The translations under genes were made by a program, and so were the position numbers. Positions 1 through 9,942 of a DNA stretch of 64,000 bases are shown here, piece after piece (within the stretch, counting starts at the first letter, position 1; every line of letters starts with the position of its first letter). The notes under the pieces were generated by a model that searched no databases, had not been told where the DNA came from, and was given only the letters and a program-made list of their open reading frames with translations. This stretch comes from Archegozetes longisetosus (taxonomy: Eukaryota; Arthropoda; Arachnida; Sarcoptiformes; Trhypochthoniidae), in NCBI GenBank assembly GCA_018873245.2, contig JAEMBT020000005.1, positions 3,954,001 through 4,018,000 of the forward strand, written 5' to 3'.

Positions 1-187
1 ACATAATTAGAATTTAATATTGTGTCTAATTCTACGTAACAGAAAAGCGAGTGGATTAAAGGTAGTTTGGGTTAGGTTAGATTAGTTAGACTTGGTTCGA
101 ATCAATTATAACTATATATTACAATAAATTCTTTCTTCTGTGTTTGGGCTTAAACTTAAGTTATAAATTATAAATGATTTTTTATAG

Positions 188-484
188 GGTGGAACTTACT
201 TCTTTATGGAACACGTGGGATTTCCACATACAAGCGCTAAACACATATTACTGTTTGCCATTCAATTACTAATACAACCGTTTTGGTACGCGTTAGCCGG
301 TGGCTGTCACTGTTACCGACAGTCATGGACTTACATCGAAAAGGCTGGCTTTGAATCTCTCGATCTCAAACATGAATATCCAAACGAAATGGTTTTCATT
401 GCAAGAGCACATATTTGGGGAACTGCTACTACTTGTAAAGCTATTGATAATAATACTATTACTAATAATACCGAAGAAATTTAA
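188..484 (+). CDS. METTL7-type methyltransferase, C-terminal exon (partial gene)
   Basis: Last coding exon of a membrane-associated class I methyltransferase of the METTL7 (thiol methyltransferase-like) family. The rest of the gene lies left of the window or in intron. The exon follows an acceptor 'tttatag' ending at 187 and opens in phase 0 with GGTYFFMEHV, the family's 'PGG-x-(F/Y)-x-FMEHV' segment after the last core strand. The family's C-terminal pattern follows: hydrophobic stretch, PFWYALAGGC, RQSWTYIEKAGF, then a short RAHIWGTAT end and an acidic/Asn tail of about 14 residues. The exon codes 98 residues. An internal ATG at 206 is the family's FMEHV methionine and is not a start. Positions 1-187 look like intron: no coding reading joins them. 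Confidence 0.82.
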   Translation, partial: GGTYFFMEHVGFPHTSAKHILLFAIQLLIQPFWYALAGGCHCYRQSWTYIEKAGFESLDLKHEYPNEMVFIARAHIWGTATTCKAIDNNTITNNTEEI

Positions 485-594
485 CTTTGAAAAATGAAGT
501 TTAATTATTGAGTGAAAATTAATGTTTTTAAAGCTTGAATGGCCTATAAAAAACATTCACTTTTTACTAATTACTCCCAATGAATTCACAACTT

Positions 595-1852
595 TTCTCT
601 ACTTAACCTAATCGGCTAACCGGGAAGTTTTGCGGCACTTGACCATAAAAATCGGGTGCTGGTGCCATTTGATAGTACTTCATGAGACGAGTCCAAAGAG
701 GTCACCACCATGCGGCTCCACCCACCTAATATTGAACCACGCCCATTTTTATTCTAGCCACTCCCACTAGCTCCACCCCACAATATGGATCTTAAAAGAA
801 AGGTTTCAGCTAGTAGAGCTCATTGATAAAGATCCCGTGATTATAGGATACATACTTCCTGAGAAATGACTAAAAACACTCCTATATACTACGACTAATT
901 AGTAATACATCGAAAATTGACGTTGTTGACCAAAACAAAAATTTTTCCGTACTTCCATAGAGAATCAACCCATCAACTAATTTTGATCAAATTTAGTGTA
1001 AACCCTGAGGGTCACTAGTGAAGCAAAATGGCTGAAGAAATTTTCAAAAAGTGCTACGGTATTAAAACCGAAAAAGTTAAAAATCTTTAAACGCTTATTA
1101 CTCAAAAACGCGCAAACATAATTTAATGAAACTTTGCATATTAAGAGATGGCAATCAAGAGTATTTAACTATAGAATGGAATTCTCAATTAACCCTATAT
1201 GAGAGAATAATTGAAAAATTCAAAAACTTCAAATACTTATTTCAAAATGTTGCCACAAGGGTTATGACCCGATCTCTTTTATTCTAATAGTAGCACACTA
1301 TCTAGTATATAATTCCCAAAAGATTGGATCGGAACTCTCTTGGCAATACATCGAAAATTGATATTGTTGACTTCGAGATGATTTATGTTGTAATTTTTCT
1401 AACATTTGTATATACATAGGTTGACAAAATGTTTTGTCAGATCATTCGGACTTTGCTTACATACAAAAATGTCAGACTAAACATTGCCAAACTAGTTGCT
1501 TGTCTCAGATTTGATCAACAATGTCAATTTTCGATGTATTGCCAATTGGTCGTAGAATATAGGAGTATTTTTAGTCAGTTCCTCAGGAAGCATACATCCT
1601 ATAATCATGCGACCTTTACCAATGGACTCTACTAACTGAGACCTTTATTTTGAGACTCATATTGTGGGGGTGGAGTTAGTGGGAGTGGCTGAAATAAAAA
1701 TGGGCGTGGTTCGATATAGGGTGGGCGGAGCCTCATGGTGGTGACCTCTTTGGACTCGTTTCATAAAGTACTATCAAATGGCACCATCACCCGATTTTTA
1801 TGGTCGAGTGCCACAAAACTTCCCGGTTAACCGTTTGAGTTAGAGATGAACC
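595..1852. mobile_element. Foldback DNA transposon with terminal inverted repeats of about 300 bp
   Basis: The left arm (about 605-920) and right arm (about 1515-1850) are reverse complements with scattered mismatches and small gaps. Landmarks are CGGCTAACCGGG at 612 against CCCGGTTAACCG at 1822, the GACGAGTCCAAAGAGGTCACC segment, and the AATACATCGAAAATTGACG segment. A copy of the inner segment also occurs in direct orientation near 1346, so the right side holds an internal repeat. No transposase reading frame is visible in the 600-bp loop. The ORF at 1429-1635 merely covers the right arm. The superfamily is not recognised. Confidence 0.8.
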
Positions 1853-2983
1853 TTTTCGTGTTTTATTACTTTTTCAGAAATTTCGGGGTTTTTGGGTATA
1901 AAAAATATTTGTTGTGTTTTATTATATAAAGAATTGAATTAAATGTTAATCACAAAATGACTATAGATTTACAATTCGGTTACCGTTTGACTATTTTTCA
2001 GACAATTTGACTAATTAATCATAATTAATAATTATTGAAGTGATCTTCTATGTCACCATTAAAATATAAAATACAATACATTTTTAAGTGTTCCACACTT
2101 AAACTTGTTCTTTCGAAAGTGAGAACATCTCTCAATTTGCTGAATGAACTAATTATTTTAGAGATTTATTTACAGTTTTAGAAATATTTTATTGAACGAC
2201 TATATTAGGAATTTTTGGTGTTTTATCGTGTTTAACACGAAAAAGTTCAGCTTTGAGTCTAAAGTTTATTTGATTAGTTTTTGATACCTTTCTCGCAATG
2301 GTTTTACACTGAATTGAATTTGCGTTTTACAACTATCGCAGATTTAGTTCATTATTTAGTGCATTCTGTCTATTTGTCTGACGGCCTTTTTCAGTTTGAT
2401 ATTTTGTATTGTTGATAAAAACGTTCATAATCTAAAGTTACAGTCAAATGCTTCAATTTGAATAAATCAATTTCAAAATTGTATTAATTTGAAAGTTTAA
2501 TAAGTTAGACTGAAGTTAACAAAATTAAAAGAGATCGCTATTTGCTGCTCAAACAGCCTCTAATACATTTTCGTTGGAGTTTTAGGTGTTTAATGCTTAA
2601 ACTAATACTTAAACCTCACCACTCATTGAATCAATTAATCAAAAAGTTAAACCAACTATAAGTATCTTTTCATAGAACAGACTGTTCATAAAATTTAACG
2701 CTTTAACATAATTTATTTGATTCAATTCTAAAGGATACTTAATACAAAATTCAAATATAAAATAATTGAGTTTTGCTAAATCTCAAAGCATGATCTTACA
2801 TCTAAAATTCGATTCTTTTCACTCTTAAAATCGTATGATAAACTGAAAATTTTATAAATTTCAAAAACTTAAACACTTGTATCAAAATTATAATATAAGA
2901 GCACAGAATTGAACAAATAAATTTTACTTAAACTTTCGCCTTAAAAAATATGTGAATTGCAGAAAATTTCAAATCAGTCGAGC
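1853..2983. other. Intergenic, no gene seen
   Basis: AT-rich spacer of about 1.1 kb between the foldback element and the 3' end of exportin-5. No coding reading, RNA gene or repeat was recognised. It should contain the exportin-5 3' UTR. Confidence 0.5.
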
Positions 2984-5900
2984 CTAAGAATTATTAAATA
3001 ACAAACATATATCTTCTTCATATGTGTTTTCTGTTTGATTCTTTTTGCTACGAAACATTGGTTTCAAACTTTTGATTTCCACTTTATTGTATTTGTGCAA
3101 TTGTCCGATATTTTTCTGAAAGCATTCAATCAAAATATTAGCTTTTGAGGAAAACTCAAAGCAATTAAATAATTTAATATAAAACACTTACACCGATGAC
3201 TGATGCGAGCAGTTTTCTCAAGATGTCCTTTTTCTTTTTATCAGTCATATGGACTTTTTCTTTACTTTGAATTATTTTATCATCAAAATCATTCCACTTG
3301 TTTATGTCGGATTCGGTTATTTGACTCAATTTCAACTTAACAGAACTAAATCCCAACTTGATAGTAATTCCTTCGTATAGAATAAGCATCAGCTGTAACA
3401 AAATTGACTGATTTTGTTCATGTTCTCCAAAAAAAGACAAGGCGGTAATGATTTGTTCAAACAGAAAAAAAGCTCCTTCTTCACTCTTAATCATTCCGTC
3501 ATTAACTATCTTTTGCATAACAATCAAATTCAAATGTGCAGTTTTCAGAGACAGAGTTGTGTCGAGCCATGAAAGAGATTTTGCAACAGTCACTATAATC
3601 AAGTTCGGGATTATATTCAATAGATAGTTGCCCAATTCAGAGATACTGACATTATTGTCTGAAACTTCAATTGTAGTCATTGTACTGTCTTCATCGGTAG
3701 GCGATAACGACTCATTTGTTTTATTTGAATTTATTATACAAACCAGTACTTCCACGAACTCTTTGCTCAAAAGTCTGTTGAGTTGATCAGAAATCAATTC
3801 AGATTCGACTGGTTCGCAACCATCTTTCATACCATCTTCTTCTAGACATTGATTTCTCACTTTTATTGCATCCCATTTTTCATTAATTTTATTGAAGAGA
3901 AAGGGCAAAAGAGTGCTTATGATTGGCAGAAGAATTTTTTCGAAATAGATGTGAGATGCGGGACAGTTTGAGATGAGAGGCTTCAGAAAAGTTTTGAGAA
4001 TCATTCTTAACTTCCAATCGGGAAGAAATTGGAGATCATTTAATACTGACTTGAAGTCATGGATTTGGTCATAAATTTCAGGTTTAATAGTAGACATGGC
4101 AACACCTAAAACACTATAACAATTTTCGTGTAGACTCCAAATAAAAGTTTGCATTCTATAAGCATCTGATTTTTCAGACATATTTTGCTCATTATTCACG
4201 GAAGCCAAAGGAATATCCAAGACATTCAGTCTATCAGCCTCGGTGATATTCGAATAAACCAGACCTTTATAATACTCGTGACATCTATTTTGATATTCGG
4301 GTCTCCAAATAGCGTTCAAGTTCGAGATAAGAGGAAATAGACCATTGATCACAGGAAACAAATGTGGTATTAAAGCGATTTTGCGCGTCGGTTTTATTCT
4401 TTTAAGCAAGCCTAATATTAAGTTGACAACATATAAAATATTGGCTCGTTTTTGTCCAAATGATTCGTCATCTATTGAGATCTGGTTAAGACCGATATCA
4501 GTAATAAATTCATCCACACTTATATTGTAACTAAGTATCCAATTAATTGGTCCAATAAGTTCCTGGATAAAGCTCTTCTGTAATTCGATGTTTTCAAATT
4601 CGTTGCTAAACGATTGAAGAGAAAAGTCTTTTTTAATTAGGGAACTATAAGTTGAATCGCTGCGAACTATATAATACCTGATCAGTATAAGACCCTCATA
4701 GAGTGTACATTTTTCCATTTGACTGAAGTGGTTGACATTCAATGAAACCATATCAATATGCGATTTTAGTTCGAAAAATAAGGGCTTCAGTCAAATAATA
4801 GAAATTGAAGTTAAAATACAATTCACCATATTATAAGAATATTAACTTGAAGATTGATTTGAGTTGAAAATAATGAATCACTTACAAGTAATAATGATGG
4901 ATAAGTTTGACTTATTTTGATGAAGAACGAGCACGCATGTCGCCGAAGATTCTTCACTTCTTTGGTTCGGGTTGACTTAGTTTGACCCGGAAGTGTAAAA
5001 GATGCCAAAATGAAAATCTACAAGTCATCAAATTTTAGTATAACTATTGATTCGAGGGAAAGTTTTACCTTTTTGATTATTTCATTTAACAATTGACGAG
5101 AAATGTGAGGCAAAAAGACAGTCAACGCTGATATGCAAGAAAGTTGACTCGATATGACATTTGGGTCTTCGCTGTTATTTTTGTCAATTAATGATTGTAA
5201 CAGACTATTGCTCTCTACATAAAACTGTCATAAATCAAGAATAAGAGGACAAAGTAGAATAAAGAATCAAATAAATACCTGACTTATATTGGTTATTTTA
5301 TTATAAACAGCAGCAGAAAGTTGTGCAATGATTTCCCAATCATTTCTGTTATTGTTGGACTGAATTAAAGCCGTACTAAGAGATTGACTGACAAAATCGA
5401 AACAGATTTTTTCGTCTAAAACTAATAATGAATAGAATTTATAAGTTAGTAGTGTATCGCTAACTTAAAATACAAGCGATTTACCTGTTAGCTGCCTTAA
5501 AAGATCAATAGTATCGGCTCTAAATTTTACGTAAAATCCTTCGAAATCTTCAATACTATCGAATTCAAAACCTAATAAGGATTTATTGTAGTCTTGACGT
5601 AAAAGTTTCAGAGGAATAAGCGATAGTAAACTCATGTGCAATGATTTATCGAAGGGTTGATTCTTATAGAACTCTTTGTGTTGTTTGAGGCAACAGAACC
5701 AAAATTGAACAGATATTGCATTGAATAGAAGATTTTGGTGGGAAAACAAAGTTAGCATAAGTTGTAAATATTGAGTCCAACTTTCATTAGAAATATCGTT
5801 AATATTTGAGAGTGTCACCATTTGCTGACCCACTCCACAAAATACCAAGATTAGACGCTTCACAAATGTACTGTTTTCTATGTCATCTTTATTTAGTTGC

Positions 5901-7125
5901 AGATAATAGCTTCAAAAAAGATAATTTCGGGTTTATTTTAAAACTTTTAAACCTTTCTTTCAATAAGTCATAAACTTGAAGAACATTCATTCAAATCAAA
6001 GCTCAAATTTGTTAAACAACTAGCGCTCAATTATTCTCAAAGGAAAAACTTAATTAAACACAAACAAGTTTACAATTTATAAAGAAGCGAATGAACATAA
6101 TTTCTAACTAATAATTTGCTATTGACTTATTTGGATTTTGCAACTTTTTATTCAATCGTCCAAACTACAAATCAAAAAGTTTTTAATTAGACTTGCATTT
6201 CTGTTGATAGATATTCAAAATTTTTCCTAAATACTTTACAATAAACAAAAATCATTTCTTACCGAACTGTATTCACCATTTGATTGATGTTAGATTCAGT
6301 AAAAAGTATTTGAATCGCAATTTTATCGTTTGGCTTCAGTGGTCTACGATTGAGACAAACCAGAAGACAATCACAGATCGATTGCTTTAATTGAATTGAT
6401 TGACTATTAGTGCAATCAGTGCATAACAATTGCAACAAGATATTCAATAAATTAGAGTCAAATTGAGTCCATTCTAATAGTGCGTTAAGAGTTGAAAGTG
6501 ATATCAGGCATAGATTAAAGTCAGAACTCATTAAACACTTAGAAATATAAGAATAAATTTCGTTAATATTATTAGTAAACTCATTATTCATCTCTCTTCT
6601 TCGCTGAGGATTGTTTGGCAAAAAGAAGACACCGATGTCTTCAGCCAATTGCCAGATGACAAACAAAGATAACTGATTCTCACTCTTCAGCAAATGTGAC
6701 ATAAACTGCGGCCAATTTTGAGGCCACTCTCTCATCAGTACTTCAATAACACAGCGACTCGAAGCGTTCATCAAATGTCGCGATTCTCTGATTAATAATT
6801 GACTTGAATTATTGTTATTTAAATCAAACCATCTCTCAATTAATTGTTTGATGTCTTCTTTCAAGTGGTTGTCGATTGAATTCCAGTTAAATTTGATGAC
6901 ATGTTGTAATAATTGCAAGGCAAAGTGTTTATAAAGTATTGAATTGTTGGTCAAATCGTTTAATAGTTTTATTGAAACGTTTAAAACAATCAAAACATTT
7001 TGATTGCATTTGAATTGTTCGATGAATTGATTGGCAGCATTTCGATCATTAATACAACTCTTTTCACTCATTGCCACATCAATCGATTCACATAACTGCC
7101 TGCATATTGTCTCGATTTCACTCAT
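2984..7125 (-). CDS. XPO5: Exportin-5, nuclear export receptor for pre-miRNA and dsRNA
   Basis: Importin-beta-family HEAT-repeat karyopherin that, with RanGTP, exports pre-microRNAs and other structured RNAs. Seven exons read on the minus strand: 7125-6263, 5909-5485, 5421-5279, 5224-5069, 5017-4886, 4784-3192 and 3154-2984. All junctions are GT-AG and phases join, giving 1160 residues, close to the family's roughly 1200. Exon 1 holds the family hallmark REWPQNWPQF and a PQRRREM segment (RanGTP/importin-beta N-terminal region). Exon 5 carries FTLPGQTKSTRTKEVKNLRRHACSFFIKI split over its length, matching the exportin-5 mid region. Exon 6 opens with LFFELKSHID and QMEKCTLYEGLIL. The start at 7125 (MSEIETIC) fits the family better than the in-frame ATG at 7155. 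The last intron would be only 37 nt, so the final exon is the weakest part. Confidence 0.88.
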
Positions 7126-7511
7126 TTTCTTCTGATTTCTCAAATATTTATTCAATCAAAATATTCCTTAAATTAAACAGTTAGATGTTTACAAAAGTTG
7201 TTGATATTTCTTATCTCAAAACGTGTTCATAATTTCAGTTTTGCCGGTTTGCACTCTTTGTTGCTTTACTCCCACATTTCAAATGCTTTTAGTTCACAAA
7301 AGTTTCAGCCAAAGTGTTCTCAATTGAAACTAGACTTATCAAAGATTTTCTTTAGGAAAAATCAACTTTTCTAAATGAGTTCAGTTTTTCATTTCTAAAT
7401 TAAGTTCAAAATCAACTAAATTATTGAAATTGAATGGTTGGATAACTAAAAAGTAATTTTGCAACACTGTTAAGTAGCTGTTATAAACAGCTTAATGACT
7501 AATTTTCACAG

Positions 7512-7652
7512 CAGTAAAACCTGTCCAACTTTCACATGCAATTAGGTGGTTTTTAAAAATCAATAATAATTAATCCATCTTTTTCAATAGCACTTCTATA
7601 TTACTTTATAAGAGCTACTTAACTGCATGTCAAAGTCAAATAAGTTTTACTG
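7512..7652. mobile_element. pogo/Tc1-like MITE, copy 1
   Basis: A 141-bp hairpin: CAGTAAAACCTGTCCAACTT at the left end is inverted at the right end as AAGTTTTACTG-like sequence. It shares ends, length and internal motifs (GGTGGTTTTTAA, then CTTAACTGCATGTC) with the element at 8164-8302. CAGT-rAACCT termini are common in pogo/Tc1-mariner-derived MITEs. No clean TA duplication is visible. Confidence 0.65.
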
Positions 7653-7687
7653 CATATAATAACCAAGAGGTTTTAACTTAAAAACTT

Positions 7688-7839
7688 TAAGGCCCGTATG
7701 TACACACGTATTTAAACCCGGTTTAAGTATGAACTAGGTTTCAATTTTGAGTATGCATAGGTTTTCTTATGCATAATCAAAATTTAAACTTAGTTTAAAC
7801 TTAAACCGAGTTTAAATACGAGTATGCACACGGGCCTAA
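7688..7839. mobile_element. Palindromic MITE of about 150 bp
   Basis: Almost the whole segment folds on itself. TTAAGGCCCGTATGTACACA on the left pairs with the TGCACACGGGCCTAA end on the right, and the inner arms pair through repeated GTTTAAA/TTTAAAC blocks around a TATGCATA core region. There is no coding potential. The high arm identity suggests a fairly young insertion or ongoing homogenisation. Confidence 0.7.
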
Positions 7840-8163
7840 GACACAAAATGCAACGATTTTGCAGAATAAATCAAATTAAACAAAAATTACTCCAAAGCTG
7901 CTTTATCTTTAGATTTTTTCACGAAATCTCTATTTATATGAAGTTTATATAAACTAGTAAACATTGAGCTCATGAATCATGCACGAAGTCATTGATTAGA
8001 TATTTACGAGTTGAATTTTGAAAACATCACTTCGTATTTCGATTGAAGTTTGAAAAGCTGAGTAAACTTTCCAGTCTGCTAACTAAAAGTATTTGGTTCT
8101 CAAATACATTTCATCCTATATTTGATTGGAACCTTCAAGAGTTAGGTTTAATATATGATACTA

Positions 8164-8302
8164 CAGTGAAACCTGTCTAACTCGAACATACACTTAAGTG
8201 GTTTTTAACAAGCAATAAAAATGGCATAGAATAACATGGTTTGATTATTATTCACTCTTAAAATCTCCTTAACTACATGTCTGAGTCAGACAAGTTTCAC
8301 TG
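8164..8302. mobile_element. pogo/Tc1-like MITE, copy 2
   Basis: A 139-bp hairpin with ends CAGTGAAACCTGTCTAACTC and GAGTCAGACAAGTTTCACTG, which pair with few mismatches. It is the same family as the element at 7512-7652 by length, termini and the internal GTGGTTTTTAA motif. The two lie 500 bp apart in the same orientation. Confidence 0.7.
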
Positions 8303-8899
8303 CATTAGTGTTGACTATAAGTTAAATTGAAGATAAAAATTGTTATTTTGCTAAGTTATCTGATATTCGAAAGGACATAAACTAATTAGAAACATCTAGA
8401 ATACAACACTGGAGCCTTAATTTTCCAAACAATAAAAACTTGTTTGAAAATAACAAAGTTATGCATTAGATGCAACTCTTAAATCAAAGCTATCAAAGTT
8501 GACGGCAAAGCATAGGTTTATATGAGTTAGAGCTGATGCATCACTTGGAAACAAAGTTCAAGGTTTTGTTGACCACTGCTCAGTCTCTTAAGCTAACTGC
8601 TTGAGTTCATGGTCACTCTATGAATTACCGCATTAAAGGTGTAAACAATTCTGTTTTTTGCACGAACTTATAATTTGATGGAAATAACTTCTATAACTGT
8701 AAACAAGAGCAACAATGGGGTAACTAGATGACCACCTCATGCCTGAGTCCAACAGTTGAAGAATTTGAGATAAACAGAAAATTTCTGGCAGAAAAATATA
8801 TACTTTCGAGACGATAGGAATGGGGTTGGAATGAAAAGGTCACTATAAAATCAGAAGCTTATAGGGAAACAACTCATCTTCAAGTTTGACTTCTCGAAC

Positions 8900-9678
8900 A
8901 TGTGTCTAAACAAAAGTTATCTGTTTCTAACTTTCTTTTGTCTATCTTTTATTCATATTATCCAACAAAAGCTTCTCAGTTGAACGAGACAACAATTCAA
9001 ATTTTGTCGAATAATTCTATTAAGAATAATTATTTGATAACAAAACCGCGTCAGTTCTCTATAGTGACTTCACTGATGAATGGTTTGGATGCATTTGATT
9101 TACAAATACCGATCAACATTCCCTACACATCTTACATATCAGATCTGATCTCGAGTGCGTCGAACAATGGAATAACAACCAGTTCTCTATTAAGTGTTAA
9201 TATGGTTTCGGTCACTTTGTTGACAGGACTTGTATTTTTCATTTCATACTTATTTTACCCAAAGTTCTTTAATGAAATCGGAATTGCGAGCTATAGAAAC
9301 TTAGGAGACCTGAATTTTTTCGCAATCGAAGATCTGTCATCAAAGTTGAACAAAGCGTTGAACAAGTTTGAAATAGACAGTACGACGTGCATGAAAATGG
9401 CTATTTGTACTCTTGGAAAAGCTAACTTCAACAATAGATTAGCTAAAACTAAATCGTTTACCACTATTGACATATTGGATGGAATTTTCAGGTGTGTACT
9501 CACAATTACTTATAAAGTCATGAATTAGTTAAATATTAAATTTGTTATTTTTCATTCAAGTTTATCCCTGGCAAATGATTCATCTGCTGCAAAGAAAGGC
9601 TTGAGTCAGGCGCGAGACTTCGGTAAATCGGGCGGAGATTGTAATACGTTGAACAGAGAGAAAATGTCCACTCGATGA
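8900..9678 (+). CDS. Small secreted or membrane protein, unrecognised, with an apparent one-base frame break
   Basis: The ATG at 8900 starts a good signal peptide (MCLNKSYLFLTFFCLSFIHI) that soon hits a stop. Just after it, a second frame opens and runs to a splice donor at 9492. Exon 2 is 9561-9678 (acceptor 'tcattcaag', stop TGA). If one base is missing around 8965-8975, in or near the AAAA run, the total length becomes a multiple of three (236 residues). The mature part has a hydrophobic segment (VTLLTGLVFFISYLF), then a C-x5-C pair (CMKMAIC) and a later GGDC. This spacing recalls the arthropod DM4/DM12 secreted family, but the likeness is weak and I do not assign a function. It may be a sequencing indel or a young pseudogene. 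Confidence 0.55.
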
Positions 9679-9942
9679 TCAAACTTGGAATTTACTACTC
9701 TCTAGTGTAAATTCAGCTATATTTTGACGAAGATTATCAATCGCTTTATATCAAATGCAAAGCTTGTACTTTATTTAGAGAGCAACAAAATTTTAGTTAT
9801 AGAGTTCATACTGTTGGAACTAAATATGAGATAATTCAGAATTACTGTAAATGCTTAACATTTAGTAAATTAAAATCTAAAATCATAAAGATTATAAGTT
9901 TAAGCATTATTTGGATTAGCGATTCATTAATTTAGATTAGCA

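Larger units (their letters stand above)
7156..8899. other. Intergenic spacer holding three hairpin elements
   Basis: Region between the divergent exportin-5 (-) and the small secreted-protein gene (+). It presumably includes both promoters. The only structure seen is the three short inverted-repeat elements listed separately; no coding reading is convincing. Confidence 0.5.

Noticed and set aside
91..110. GGTTCGAATC, a tRNA B-box-like sequence (also near 50663)
   Set aside because: No matching A box or cloverleaf arms at the right distance.
1429..1635. ORF of 68 codons on the plus strand
   Set aside because: It lies in the right arm of the foldback element and has no domain; it is explained by the repeat.
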